Counted from the stretch's first letter, positions 45,851-59,267 are shown. The stretch: DNA of 64,000 nucleotides from Rachycentron canadum (GCA_038496675.1 CM076652.1:10953212-11017211), one strand, 5' to 3'. Numbers and translations: made by a program. Notes: generated by a model from the sequence alone, not told the origin.

Positions 45851-48800
45851 ACAAAATGAGCACCACAGACACACGATTAAACCTCTTTCTACTGCCTCCT
45901 AACAGAAGAAAAGGTGTTATAGTGATGAAAACTGCTCCACTGGACTGATGGGCAGTTTGCCTTTTTTTTTGGCCACATTAAAAACACAATGTACGAACAA
46001 TCTCAAATAAAAACCCATGCAATTTAAATAACACAACCGAGTCTGGTTTAAAAGCCAATGCTGTAGTTTGTCATTTAATTTAAGATGCTTACTTTAGCAG
46101 TAAAACTTGGGAAGCATCACACACACAAATAAAATATAACTTAGGTTCACAGCGAAAGCAGTTGGCTGAAACAGTAGCAGCTTTGCAGCCAAATTGTTGC
46201 CGCAAGGAGAAGTGGCTTTGAAGCAATGGAAGACTTAACAAAATAATCAGATGTAAACAAACGGAAGTCATCATTATTATAAATAAATTATATCATAAGT
46301 TTTGATTTGTAATGCAGGTAGAAAAGGGTACAAGCCACTTATTTAGCCAGATTTACTCTGGCTAAATAAGTACGTTACGTTAAGTGTTATTTAGCCAGAT
46401 TTACTCTGGCTAAATAAGGAGGCATATGAGATTCACTCTCAACTCAATGGAGTTTGTCAATGGAACTAATAAGATAAAAATCATTGTGGTTAAGGCGCAA
46501 ATCCAACCTTAAATGTGCTGCGTTTATAAAGAGAAAATAGTTTGCAGAAATTCTATATTTACAGTGTTAAATCTATTAAGCTTCACATGTATTTCTCTTT
46601 TACTGACACATATCCCTGAAAACACATGGTCTGCGTTACTATGGTCACCAGTGGGTCCTGGAGAATAGGTTGCTATGGCGACCGAAGTTCTTAATGAGAT
46701 TCCCCAGCAGGGAGTTAAGGTGGGTAACGAGAGCATTCAATCAGGTCCCCACTGACAGCAGGTAAGCATTAAAGCTTACGTGCTTATGTGTGTGTGTATA
46801 CACATATTTTTTTTCCTGAATTCCTCACTTTGCACGGTTAAAGTAACTTAAATCTTATCCACCTCTTAGTCACGTCTTCACTTATATCGTCTCGCCCATG
46901 TTTTCATTTGCACTGCCTGCACTGTGCCTATGACCTGCCCTGCTCTGCCTGACATCCCTTCCCTTCAGGAAAACTATGATGGCCACAAGAGGATGCTTTC
47001 AATCTGTTGGACCTATTACAGTGTTGAACAAGCACATGCTGACTGCTGATGAATCACCAGTTGAGTGTTGAGTGTTTTGAAATGAATTTCTTCATTTTGA
47101 ATTCTGCTTCTTCTTTGACTGGTTAAATTCATCTGCATTGCTTATGACACTATTATCAAAGGTCTGTTGAGCAAAGCACGCAACCAACAGAATTATTTAT
47201 TATTATATCTTATTATATGAAATATAATAATATCCATAATATCTAGGCTTCCAAAAAAGCCCAAATTTCCCCTTGGAATACACTGGTGGAAACTCTGATT
47301 TTGTATCCTACACTGTTGCATTAGGAAGAGTACAACTAGCATGTACTGTGACTTACAGCTAACCCGTGCATTTGTACTCACTCCTTGGTGATAATTCCTC
47401 TTGGTCCAGTGGGTGTGGCCAGCTTTGGATCCACACCATGGGTGTCCAGAATGTGTCTTGCAGCTGGACTCAAACGCAAGCTGAACAAGAAAGAGAGAAT
47501 ATGTCACAATATATAACGGTACCAATGTAAGACTTATGGTTTGCTTTAAAGCTTTAACTTTAATCCTGATTTTATTTATTTAAAAAAAAAAAAAAAAAAT
47601 CAGCTTTTAGAAATAATAGTAGATCACCATTAAATGTACTTAAATAATCTGAAACTTAAATAATGAACTCTTGTATACAACATATCACAATCAGCTGTCG
47701 ACAAACTTCTTTTTTGTTTAGACTGAAAAAAATTAGGTTAAGTTACTCTTTTTGTACCTGTTGGTAAACAAGGCAAATAAATAAATGAAATAAAAAATAA
47801 ATGACTAAGTGAATTAATTAAGCATTGCTTTTATACAGTCTTACTACAAGTCACTCATATGAGTGAGCTGTCCACAAATTTAATTGAAAGCGCATTGGCA
47901 AAGCGCAAAATGTTTGCACAACAAATTGGCCCCGTTTGGTCTGTGCCAGCACCTTTGCATTCCACAAGTATATCGTGTAAACCTGCCGGCATGGATCTCA
48001 GAGAAAGACCACCTTATTCAGTCAGTTTAATAGTGATGGATACTAAAACCAGAAATTACCAGAGCTATACACTGAACAAAAAAGAATGACCTTTAGCTAA
48101 TTTTTCATGTATCTTTATGCTACTGGAGCTGGTTAAAGGCTGGCTGGAAATACACAGAGGGGCAATTTAAATCTTTTAAAATTATATGGCATAACATAGT
48201 GTTACTGCTAATACTGCACTAGACCCGAGCTAGCTGACTCATACTCTGAGTACTTTTACAAGAAGCTGACGTTTGAACAAAACCAAGATTATTTAAGGCC
48301 TGAACGGCATAAGAGTCTGAATTTTGCTGATATAGCTGTATGCTGACCAGAAGCTGTGACCCTCCACCCTGACCGCCATAGTATGTGCGTAGTTCTCTAT
48401 TCCATCTAGAGGTTAAGCAACTTTCTGTCAATTGATTTGTGTTAAAAAAAAAACAAAAACAAACAAACAAAAAAAACAGAGGGGGGTATGAATTGGAACA
48501 GTTAAAATGAAAGAAGGCAACACTCACAGTCCTGTTGTGGCAGGTTTTGGCAGAGGAGGTGGAGAGGGAGCAGCAGGGGGCTCGACTGGGGCAGCAGCTG
48601 CATGTGTAGCAGGTGGCACTGCGGCATCTGGAGGGGGGATATCAACCTGCATCCAGTCCTGCCCTTCCTCCACCATGAGGGCAATGAGAGTGCCCAGGCG
48701 CACGTTGCGACTGCCCTCCTCCATCTGTAAAGAGGGTGAGAGAGGTACTTATACAGTATGGCGGGAATATTAGCAAAACAGCTTCAGCCACTTCAAGTGC

Positions 48801-50350
48801 AACTGAGATTATTATAATAAAGGTGATCGTCTCCTGCTGTATAATTTTTAATAAAGGAATAAATGAAGGGAAAGTGATAGTAAAGTTAATCAGTTAACCA
48901 GTGGTCATTGAACATCCAAACCTTTTGACAGCCATTATTAAGGAACCTCCTGAATAAACGACTCTGCCTTCTCCTTCACATCAATATCCATCACTCCATT
49001 TTCTTTCTCTGTTAACATGACAAAGAACCTGACTGTGCTGGAATAGGTCTCGGAGAGCAAAGGGTGTGTTTTCATGCTGTTCGAAGCTGTCAACCATTGA
49101 TACACTATCTTGTTACGGAGTACTCCAAATCCACTGCTAGGCCACATCGCTACTTTCCCCAAGCTGTGCAAGGTGGCGTTCCTCAGTCAATATTGATCAG
49201 TGTAAATGAAAGGCCAGGTACAATACACAGGCTTGGGCTGATGCACTTCATTTCTTTTCAAAAAAGGTATCCTCTTAGGGAGCTGTCTCTTAAGGATGCA
49301 GCTCAATCAATATAGAGAAGGCGAGGAAGGAAAGGAAGGAGCCTCGTGAAATGGGAAAAAGGACACCCGATTCTAGGGGTGCTCTTTCATTTAATTATCC
49401 CCCTACACCACTCATCAGCCAAGAATGAATAACCTGCAATTTTTAACAAAAAAAACAAAATGGTGCAAAGTCTGTCAGGCTTGCAAAATCAGCTCTCCTA
49501 ATCATCATATTGACCAAACTGGAGAGGACAGCAGAATATATGAACATCTGAGCTCACTGGCAGAAAGACCTGCTCTTCCATGCCGTGTGACTTCAGTTCA
49601 ACGCAGACCGAACTGTCTTGCAGCAAGGTTATGGAGATAAACGTACAAAAATGAATCCATAAAATCAACTTGCAGATTGATACAGTAAGTAGCAATGCCG
49701 CACAAAGTACTGTTGCACTGAGGTACTAACATTTGACAGTTATCTACAGACGATTAAAGTAACATGGGACTTAAGTAACTGTTAATCGAGTCAACATCTT
49801 TTCATTTTTTTGTTAAAAAAAAAAAAAAACCAACAAACAAAAACACACTGGCACAATACACCAGCCAACACAACAATATATTGTTAGCCATATTAATGAC
49901 AAAACTATGTATATCTTTAACAATAGGTCTCATGTGTGATTTAAGTCCATCACTTTAATGGGTTCTGATTATAGTTTCCCCTTATATTTATTTCTAGGTC
50001 ACGTGTTTTTTTGTGTGCCTGTTTCAGCCTGTCTTATGCCTCGTTCTTCATGTTTAATGTCTCTACAGCACCTCTGTTGCCCAGTGGGAGGTGATAGATG
50101 AGGATAAAGCCTAAGGGCTTTTCAGTGAAATCCAGACTTCTGTAAATTTTCACAGAAAATCCCCCTCTTCAGTCCACAGAGGTTATGTCACATGGTGGAG
50201 ACTAACAGCTCAACACATTTCTTACAATAAGTGTGATACCATGATATAAGCAACTCTGCTGTATTTTGTAACAGAGCTCATACCCCTAAAGAGACCAAAT
50301 GACCAAACAAAGGAATACCTAATATACTCTATGTGTTTAGTGTGAAGTGC

Positions 50351-50401
<51 letters not shown>

Positions 50402-53400
50402 AGCATATGCTCATGTGTCGTCAATAAACATCCAAAGGTCATACGTGAATGTGTCAGTTTACCAACACTAGAAAACTAAAAAACTACACATCACAGAATC
50501 AGAATACTCAATACTTATTGATCCCCAGGTCCATGAAGCAAAATTAGATTATGTCACAGGTGCTCCATTAAAATGTAACAGCAAAGAACAAAGAATAAGA
50601 AATAATATACATCATTTTTTATGTATACCCACCAAAAAAATGCACCCATTCAGAAATGCTGTTTCTGTAATTTGCTTGTGAAGTTTGTGAGAATATAAAT
50701 GCAAAATAAATAGAGACGGGCAGCCTTATTAGAAAGAATTTTTAAAACTTACAGTTGGCTTGTGAATTCAATACTGACTCTATGTTCAACGGCATTTGCA
50801 ACTGAAGAACAATAACACTAACAAAATATGTGCCACATTTCAGAAACAAACTGCATCTGAAAAACCAAGAGTGCGTTTCATGGCTCACCACTTTAACCAC
50901 TGCATTCTATATCATAGTCTGGACAAGTACACTGTGTGCATTGTTGGTCAATGCAAAACCTTCAGAGGGTTTGAAGAGAGTAAATCATAACATTCCTCAC
51001 AATTTACACAAGGAGAATTTGTGCACTCGCCACTCTAGGGTGTACAGATGTACATGAGTGGCCACTTCTGAATAAAATAATTGGGTGACCTGTGATCTTC
51101 ATGCCATGTCCTCATAGCCATATTCTTTGATGTTGAATATAAATGGGCTCATGACCATAAAGAGAGACAGTCAGCAAGTCTCATCCACTAGTCAGCCATT
51201 TCCAAAGTATATCTCTAAAAGAGCCCATAAGGGACCTCTTCAGAGCCCATCACCAATGCTAACGATATCACAAAGTCAGGTTAGAACATTTAAGAGGTTT
51301 AACCTACTTATTACCAATAAACTGTTATCATATAGCCATACAAGCCCCCAGAGAGTCTAAACAGCTCAGTTACAATAAGCTTAACCTCGACATGATTATG
51401 TTTAAGGGAGTGAGACATGGTTTTCCTCTTATAAATAGGGCATTACAGATATTACAATACAGACATCACTGCAGAACTCTGAGTTTAAACTGTCTGTCCC
51501 TGAAAGGGCAAGATACCATAAAGTCATGTGTCACCTCACCATTTTACCCCAACACACAGCTGGTCTTTCTTGAAGAAAAATATGAAATGTGTACTAAATC
51601 GATTTAGTTTTGTTGCCAACAGCCCACAGGTTATGTACTCTCCACACAGGCCTTGCAACTATTTTGACCATATAAGGTTAGAGAGTGATTTATACCAACT
51701 ATTGATTTAGAGGACACGTAGCTGTTGGTGCTTGAATTGATCTCCTGGATGACTGTGTGGAGATGAAGAGAGGTGGGGAAAGGAATGATAAATGGGAAAC
51801 TGACAGGTTAGTATCCCAGAATGTGTTTGAGATCTTCATCAATTTATCAGTCTAAGGAACTATCAGTCCTAACTGCCACATAATTCATTTTATCAATCCC
51901 AAATTCATCTACCTATCAATCCTTTTTTAACTAACGTTCTCCATTTCATGCTCGGTGTTATTCATGTTTGAATACATCTGAACACAGAGGAGCAATGTGC
52001 ATTTATGTATTTGCAAATGTGTGTCATTTCCTACAGGCTATGATTGATTGTACCCAAGGCAGATTTTCAGATTGAAGCCCTCAGGTCAGGGTAGAGCAAC
52101 ACAGTAAGAGAATGATGAGACACAGTAATCTGTGCTCATGGCTCAAAGGGCCATGGTTGGAAAATGGTAGAGAGCCATAGCGGTACTTGACCCCCATAAA
52201 TAACCTTTGTGAAGCACAGGAAGTTCCACATCTACTGCAGCCTGTCCAGGCATTTGGCCACAGGCAGGTAATTATGGTAGCCTTTAAATTAGAAACCTAC
52301 TGGGTGCTTGGAGCCACAATTACACCATCAAGGGCTAATGTAGTCTGACCCAGACAAAGTGGATGCCACGTTGCCCACGCCATGTAAGGGGAGTGTACAA
52401 ATCTGTGAAATATTGCCACAAGCTGCTGTTTTTCTTATTAACAATACATATACTCTCCATCAAAGACAGAGAGAGAAAGAGCTAAGGGGCTTATCTAATG
52501 CAGACCATCTTTCTCTGCCAGCTTCAGCGCTAAAGCCCTCACCCCCAGTTCTTGGATGGTTGCTATGGAAACTACCTCATCCCCACTGTAGCTAAGACAA
52601 GGATGGAGTAAGGGAATGTGAAAGAATGGAAGCTAGTGAAGTAAAAGGCAGGAAAGATTTGATACAAGCCTGTGGTTTAAAATTGACACTAATCCCTCTG
52701 ATCATTAATTCATTAATTTAACAACTTCTCTGTGTATGACGGTGCATATTAAGCACATTAAATCATATATTCTTCATGGGAAATCTTGGTGGGCATTTGT
52801 TATGTGCATCTACTGGTGCAGACTGGCCGTGTGCCTTTTTTTTTTGTTCAGGTTGAACAAAAGCACACATCGTCTAATTAAATCCCGCTCCACTCTACGG
52901 CTTCACCTGATCACGAGCACGTCCCAAATTACACAGCCACGGAATATGTTGTGTTATTAGATGAGACACTCCTTGTGAAATGGAAGGCTTTGAGTTCTTG
53001 AGCATGCACGGGAACAACCAGATCACCACCTCACCATCATCCTTCGTTTTTTAAAATAGGTAATGCTGGAGGGAAAAAAAAAAAACAAAAAAACTTTCGT
53101 CTTATTTAAATGACCTCCGTCTCCTCCCATTTAAATACTGTATTCAGATCTCTCACAGATCATCAAAAAACAAAAAGTATTAAAAACAATGTCATCTTTC
53201 TGTTCGAGAGAATGCACATGTGGTGGAGTAATGATAAAAGACAACGGATCGCTCCGTCTTTGGCAGCTGATTAAAAATTCAAACAACAAACAGCACAATG
53301 GGGGGATGGAAGGAGAGAAATATTTGTCGCAGAAGAAACCCTGTCAAAGCTTTGCCATCATTGTATAGGGAAAACAAATTTAACAAGCGTAGCCAATTAT

Positions 53401-56400
53401 TATAGGAAAATAAGGAACCCTGCAAGACACCTATATTAACAGGGCTATAACTTGTGTGAATATAAACCTAGTTTAAAAACATTACAGTAGTTATTGCATA
53501 TTGCTGATTTAACATAGTTTGAAAGCATAATAACAGAAGAGCAGAAAACTAAAGACCAATCTTCTCTAAAAGCCCAATTTAAAATCCTGCTGCGAACACA
53601 TACTTAAACACAAGGAATTTAAGTACATCCAAACCCTCATAGGTAACGCAGCACAGGCATACTCAAGGTTTAAATATGACTATTTGTTATTTGCAAATTA
53701 ATTACCTTATCTAATCATCTGAGAGCAGAGCAGAGGAGGTTTATGTGTGCTTTCGATCACTCACCAAAATCTTTGCCAAGACGCCATCGTCATTGGACTC
53801 CATGGTAACTACAGCCTTGTCAGTCTCAATTTCACATAGGGCATCACCTGCCGCCACTGCCTCACCTAAGGAGGTAAAACAGACAACCCAACATAAACAT
53901 CTCTTTTGCACTCTAATTAGCTAATTCCCAAATAAATTTTTATTACTGCATTACACAAAAAAAAAAAAAGAAAAAAAAAAAAAGAGGCTTTCAGTGCAAA
54001 TGGTTTATTTCGGCTATGATTGCCCTTGCTTGTATCTAAATTATCAGCCGTATTTTCTGCAACTGCTCTTTCACCGGGCCTTTTCACACACACAAAACAA
54101 ATTCATTGAAGGGACGAAAGGCTTGAACGGGAAGGTATCTGCTCTGGCTACGGCCAACGTGAGCCAAATCAGTGTTTCATGGGAAAGAATAAAAGATACA
54201 TATGCAATGTGTCTGATAGAAGGCGAGATCTTTGCCTATCCTTGGAGTCCCAGTAGATTCCCACTGGTCTACCACATGAGAGAGCTGGAATATATTAGCA
54301 TCTGCTTAGCAGTGAAAGAGGATGGCAATTAGGAGCCACGGCTTCGGTTCTTCCATGCTCATATAGCCATTGTGAGCTACACTTGTTTGTGCAATAGCTT
54401 GAAATGGGCTTCCAATTGAAAAATACAGAAACAAATGGGCCTTGTTGTGATCAACTCAGAAATACTTGCTAAAATAGCTAATTTCATTAAATTAAAGAAT
54501 GTTTTGTGTTCATTCTATCCTGCAGCACTTGGTAATTTCTAGATGGTTGAAGCAATGCATAGTGTGATTTAATCCTCTTCATGACATATGTCAATGTGTT
54601 AAGATTCAAGGACGAGGTAAGGGTATATCAGGTAAAGGTCAAGGGTCGTCCAGATCTGACATCTGATCACATTCTATCTTCTGGAAGAAAAAGCTGTAAG
54701 AGAGGTACATGGTGCATGTGGGGACAAAGCAAAGAGTGGGAAAATGAAGAGCAGTGCCATGACAAAGGCAAAAAGTATCTCTTAAAACCTCAAATTAACA
54801 ACTGCTTTGTAGGCTGTGTTTGAGGATGGAAGCTGTGTGGGAAGGAAAACGCATGGGTCAAGGGGAGAGTAGATGGGGATGGGTGAGGGAAAGGTTGAAA
54901 GAGCAGAGGCAGTATTGACGTTGGAAGCCCCTGAGAGCAAGCAGTAGTAGAGTCAAGATTGGATTTGTATGAGGCTTTAACACCATATGACCCCAGGGGT
55001 TAGGTGTGATGTGCAATATTAAAGATTAAACAGGCAACCCCGAGCCTTTTCACCTCTGCTCTACCAGAAAGGCAGTGGAGAAAAACAGCAAAAAAGACAT
55101 TCAGACTTCTGCTCTGCCCTCTGATTTAAGTTAGTAAAAGAGGGTTACTGTACATGTGGTAATTGTTCATAATTCACACTGAAACATACTATCCAGATGG
55201 CTGCAAACTATCACATTGGTTTGCAATGAACTGATGGCCAATTATTTTTATAAGTTGCAAGAGATATGCGAAATAGTGTATTGTGGGACAGGGAAACCCC
55301 CAATACAAGTTGCATGGAGCATGCTGTGTGCATAGTGACAGTTTCTCCTGCGTCTTAGACTTTCTCTGCTTTGCTTTTTTAACACCTCGGTTAAAATGTA
55401 GACATGATCTACATTTGATTTACTTCCTATATTTGTTTGTTGGTGTGCAAATTAACATTGAACAGTAATTCCTTCTATTGCTGCAGTGACGCAAATTTAG
55501 AAAGACATTACAAGCTCAGGTATGATCATGTTAGCAAATAATTTACTTAATAATACGTAATTCTGTTGAGGGTTTATGTTAGCAGTTATTGGCCAGGTGT
55601 GTTGTGATCACACAGTAGCATTGCTATGCTTGTCAAGACGGTTATGTTTGTTTTGATGCTTTGACAAAAATTCCAGCTATGTAAAAACAGCCTCTTTTAC
55701 CACTCCAGAGAAAGGGTTTTATTTTATGTTAACGCAGCAAAAGAAACACTTCTTCACATAAGATTCCACGGAGAACAACTGATCATATTATAACCATACA
55801 AATTAACCCTCTTATAGTCATAATATGAATTTGTGGCCAGAAAGACGCATGCCGGATGTGTTTTGCTTGTCACTGAGAATTCTTCTTTCCTTCTATCCCC
55901 TTTCTCACTTACACACATGTTCATCTCTCACCCCAAGTCACAGGAGCACATGGCAACACAGCAGAGCAGCCAATCAGAATTCAGCGTACTGCCTCCTGAT
56001 AAATGAGAGTGTGGCTGCGGCACATGGCTGAGCAGAGCTGCTAAGCAGTGATGAATAGTGACTGCTGTGCTTCCTTGAGGCAATTAGCCACCAGAGGCCC
56101 TCAGGTAATTCACTGCCTTATAGAGCAAAGTGATGTCACAGGGTAAAAGATTAGTGCTGCCTCTGGCCCATCATTTCAGGAACAAGGAATGTTCGGCTTT
56201 GTGTCAAACACAGAAACAGTGCGTGTAACCGTTGTGTGGAAAAGCGCAAATTTAGGCAACGTCAATGGAAAGGGAAAAATTACATGTAGAAATAAATCCT
56301 TCCCTTTGGATATCAAATTATAACAGTGATTTTAGCGGTTTGGTTGGAAGAAGTCAAGCAGAACAGGGAGGTAATTAGAGCTGGCTAAGAAAGCATTGCA

Positions 56401-59117
56401 TCAATTGTTTCTTTTACCTTCCTTCTTTAGCCATTTGACTATGTTTCCCTCCTCCATGGTGGGGGAGAGAGCAGGCATTTGCACTTTGAGTGGGCTGACA
56501 CCTAGAGGATAGAAAGAGAATAAAATAATTTACATTGAGGCAGTAGCTATGTCAGTGGTCACCATATTCCAGAGTAGAGCAAATAAATACAACTGTATTC
56601 AGAACACTCTACAGCTTTTAACTTCAACTCAGCTTTGGGAATGCCAAAGTAAATCAAGTAACATGCCCAGAAGAAGCAGTGTTTGACTGTAACTTTCCTT
56701 CAGGGGTTCAACATGTTCAGCTTGGCGGGAAGAGGCTTTACCACTATGACAGGAGAATGCTGGCAGGTCACTTATGTAATTACGATGCAGGCTGACATAG
56801 CAGTAGAGGTTGCTGTGGCAATGGTACTCCTGCAGTGATTCAAGTGACCATCAAAGACCCCCTACTGTCACTAGCTGCAGTCACTCAGAAGGCCAGAGTT
56901 CAACTGGCTAGCAGCACCGTGTTGGACGCTGGGTCTTCAGGCCGCCAGAGGAAACTAGAGATCTAAGATGTGGTGGCATCACTGCTTTACTACAACTAGC
57001 CTGCAGTACTGTAGATGAAAGATCAGTCTGGATAACTGCTCAAACATGACAACTCAAAAGGATTTTCCCCCGTTAAGAGTATTTTATCTGCTCTGCAAAC
57101 TGTACAGACATAACATTTATGATTTACACAAAGAGAAAATAACAGATACAATAGATAATAGAGAGAAAAAGTAAATGTCTTAGAGATACACTTCTGCTTG
57201 TGGAGGCCGATATTTCTATCTCTTTATTACTCCCAGTTTTACAGTAGTAATTGATCCACTACCATGAAACAAATACAAAAATTCTTTTTTTGGTCTTGTC
57301 AACCCAGCACCCTCTTATTCCATGACTAAATGTACTGCAACCAATATATACAAATGTAACTAATACTAATGTCATGTTTTGTGACATTAAATCATAAAAT
57401 AAAAATCACAAATTCAGTTAAAGACCAATTAAGGTATAGTATAACAGGGATTGCAGAGTTTGTTGTCTTTGCCTCATATCCCTATAAATTAAACCTTCCA
57501 TAAAAGTGTGTGTGTGTGTGTGTGTGTGTGTGGGGCCCGGTTGTGTGATGCTGCCATCTGCTGGATATTTGGCAACATCACAAAATTTGAATGTGTATTG
57601 GCAGACAGTAAATTCCTGTTGTTCCTATAGCTTTTGTTACTACATTAACATGTCACCTGCTAACCAAACATTCCTTGTGGATCTATTCATCAGTTAATGT
57701 GCTCATAGGGTCCTTAAAATGAAATAATCAAAATAGCTCCATTTCTGTAAGCCATGTCAGTGAGCCAGCATGCACAATATCAGAGCCCTGAAACTGGCTC
57801 AACTAAACGGAATGCAGACATCATATTTATATTTATGGATTAATAAGTATTTATACATCCTAATTATAGTAGGCTAACAAATGGATGCAGTCTGCATTTT
57901 TTTCATGGAAGACATTTCCATAGGTCACAATAGGAAAAACACAGGTTCAAGAAGAATCAATGGCGGCCGGAGACTAATTAACTGCTTTTCTCTCACAGTC
58001 CAGGTCCTGTGTTTGCTGGCTCTTTGTTGACCATGGATTACTGAGACACTCAGAAAGAGCTGAGCTACTGTTGACGTTATATGAAACCTTCAGAGCAGTT
58101 TTCCTCCATTGATAAGCGATGGGAAATTTTGTCATTTCTTTTTGACTTTCCAAAAAAACAAAACAAAAGGCAAAAACACATCATCCTCTAATTTAAATGC
58201 AGTGGCAAATATAAAAGCTCTAATTGATTCTGATTTTTGGGATTGATGCATGAGTGCAATATGAAAGAGAAGCTTTTTCTCAGCTGCCCTGTGATAACTT
58301 CACAGTGATGGTGCTGATGCTGCTCATCAAAACACCAAGTGAGATGTTTTTTGTTTTTTTTTTGGAGAAACTGTGTTCATCCCTCCATTGGACTTTAGGG
58401 ACCTAATGCCATAGAATGAATGCCAATGCATATTAAAGTTATTCTGTCACGTGGGGGCCCAACGCCTTACTGACACAATTTATGTTGGTTCTCTTTCACA
58501 TGGCAAACCACGGTTGCAAGTGCAAAAACCACAGGAGGGATCCAGTTGCTTTGCGCCGCCAGATTGACGGATTTGAGAGGAAAGGCTCACGCATTGCTGG
58601 GTAACTTTGGCTGCAGCCTGGCGCGATGAAGCCCCCTTCAGAGGCTCTTCTTCCAGCTAGCTTGTGGCAGACAACAGCTACCATCTTCAAGTGAAGCTGA
58701 GACACTTGGGCTAAACCCAGCTCATCCCACTTCTCACCGCTGGACACTGACGCTTTAGTTTTCCTTCTCAAGACACAACGCCCCCGAAATATGAAAAAAT
58801 ATAAATATTTAGGCTGGAATACGACACACGTGTATTTCCAAACACCACCAACAACAACAACCATCGCCTCTTATCTGGTGAGGATTGACCGCAAAGTGAC
58901 CGATTTACACCAAAACGATGATAGCAAAAGTGTCAGCAGAGAAAAGGACGACAGCTGTAATTCTTCGAGGGAATCACTCACCGAGCAGCCATTGTGACTG
59001 AAAGAAGTGTCTGACTTGCTCCTGCCATGGGTTTGTAGCCCACAAACATTTGTTGAAATGAGACAATCTGAGGCCAAATAAAATTCCTTGACGACCCAGA
59101 CGCAAGGAGGCCGCCAT
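37635..59117 (-). CDS. pdhx: Pyruvate dehydrogenase complex component X (E3-binding protein), 11 coding exons
   Basis: Mitochondrial matrix protein that anchors dihydrolipoamide dehydrogenase (E3) to the E2 core of the pyruvate dehydrogenase complex. Exons in transcript order: 59117-58982, 56501-56418, 53865-53765, 48724-48528, 47480-47382, 44441-44276, 43827-43680, 42004-41946, 40504-40346, 38861-38797, 37890-37635. Total 1470 nt, 489 aa (human 501), all in phase. Domains: mitochondrial presequence about 1-45; lipoyl domain about 50-125 with lipoyl Lys90 in ETDKA; Pro/Ala-rich linker; E3-binding domain about 173-212 (RLSPAAR through TKEDA); second Pro-rich linker; catalytic-like domain about 262-489. 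The E2 catalytic His motif DHRxxDG is replaced by SDGRLVDDE, which identifies E3BP rather than E2 (DLAT). The start is the ATG giving MAASLRLG, as in human MAASWRLG; an in-frame ATG at 59174 would add 19 residues. Confidence 0.97.
38797..38861 (-). CDS. pdhx: pdhx coding exon 10
   Basis: A 65-nt exon encoding ALAKKARDGKLLPEEYQGG and SF. Acceptor TTTATAG, donor CAG|GTAATT. Confidence 0.96.
40346..40504 (-). CDS. pdhx: pdhx coding exon 9
   Basis: Encodes EMPEVNVTW, ISIAVATDKGLITPIIKDA and KGVQEISANAK of the catalytic-like core. Phase 0 at both ends. Confidence 0.97.
40986..41060. repeat. Near-perfect 75-bp palindrome in pdhx intron 8
   Basis: Two 36-base arms (40986-41021 and 41025-41060) are reverse complements with one mismatch and a three-base AAA centre. 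The arms include TATAGTGCAATATAGGGTG and GAGGCAAACCACTTT. It would fold into a long hairpin as RNA from either strand. Probably a fold-back (palindromic) MITE. Confidence 0.9.
41946..42004 (-). CDS. pdhx: pdhx coding exon 8
   Basis: A 59-nt exon encoding QIKVSVNDFIIKAAAATLK, nearly identical to the human segment. Donor AAA|GTAAGT. Confidence 0.96.
43680..43827 (-). CDS. pdhx: pdhx coding exon 7 (inner-core domain start)
   Basis: Encodes GTFTEIPASNVRRVIAQRL, KTTIPHAYASVDCDM and VMQLRSNLAK. It corresponds to human GTFTEIPASNIRRVIA. Confidence 0.97.
44276..44441 (-). CDS. pdhx: pdhx coding exon 6 (E3BD end and second linker)
   Basis: Encodes EDALNLLK completing the E3-binding domain, then a Pro/Ala-rich linker (PAPSPPPTPAATPPPPG) ending GKPGAP. 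Confidence 0.93.
45805..45844. repeat. Compound GC/CA alternating tract
   Basis: CGCGCGCGC passing into CA repeats in pdhx intron 5. Alternating purine-pyrimidine sequence able to adopt Z-DNA (general knowledge). Confidence 0.85.
46338..46417. repeat. Two tandem copies of a perfect hairpin in pdhx intron 5
   Basis: Hairpin 1 (46338-46370) has 14-base perfect arms, CTTATTTAGCCAGA and its complement, around the loop TTTAC. Hairpin 2 (46387-46417) repeats 13 bases of the same stem and the same loop. The spacer contains TACGTTACGTTA. Confidence 0.9.
47382..47480 (-). CDS. pdhx: pdhx coding exon 5 (E3-binding domain)
   Basis: Encodes LRLSPAARHILDTHGVD and TGPRGIITK, the peripheral-subunit-binding domain that docks E3. 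Confidence 0.96.
48528..48724 (-). CDS. pdhx: pdhx coding exon 4 (lipoyl domain end and linker)
   Basis: Encodes MEEGSRNVRLGTLIALMVEE and GQDWMQV, then a Pro/Ala-rich linker of about 45 residues, the flexible arm typical of this family. Confidence 0.95.
50353..50401. repeat. CA microsatellite
   Basis: About 24 CA units in pdhx intron 3. Confidence 0.95.
53765..53865 (-). CDS. pdhx: pdhx coding exon 3 (lipoyl-lysine hairpin)
   Basis: Encodes EAVAAGDALCEIETDKAVV and NDDGVLAKIL. The Lys in ETDKA (residue 90) is the lipoylation site. Confidence 0.97.
56418..56501 (-). CDS. pdhx: pdhx coding exon 2 (lipoyl domain start)
   Basis: Encodes residues 46-73: PLKVQMPALSPTMEEGNIV and KWLKKE, the conserved first strands of a lipoyl domain. 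Acceptor CCTCTAG, donor GTAAAA. Confidence 0.95.
57506..57532. repeat. GT microsatellite
   Basis: About 13 GT units in pdhx intron 1, close to a CTCF-like motif. Confidence 0.9.
57552..57564 (-). promoter_or_regulatory. CTCF-like motif in pdhx intron 1
   Basis: Minus-strand CCAGCAGATGGCA fits the vertebrate CTCF core consensus. A related word, CCAGCAGGGGGCA, occurs at 59428-59440 in the same orientation just upstream of pdhx. Motif match only. Confidence 0.3.
58982..59117 (-). CDS. pdhx: pdhx coding exon 1 (mitochondrial targeting sequence)
   Basis: Encodes MAASLRLGRQGILFGLRLSH through VRHFFQSQWLLG. Rich in Arg and hydrophobic residues with no acidic residue until late, as expected of a presequence. 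Donor G|GTGAGT, phase 1. Confidence 0.93.
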
Positions 59118-59267
59118 GTTGTCGTCCTCACCGTCGGTGAGACGTGTCCTTACAGGCGCCTGACGGTAAAACAACAGGCAGAGAAGAAGGGTGTAATGTA
59201 CGAAATAGAAAAAGTCTAGTGATAACTATCAACGCCAGAAGCCTTTTGCCGTTAGACAGTGGATTTA

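Noticed and set aside
43680..48724. Assignment of the minus-strand acyltransferase-like gene to DLAT (E2)
   Set aside because: Single lipoyl domain, no catalytic DHRxxDG motif, and close match to the E3-binding protein along its whole length.
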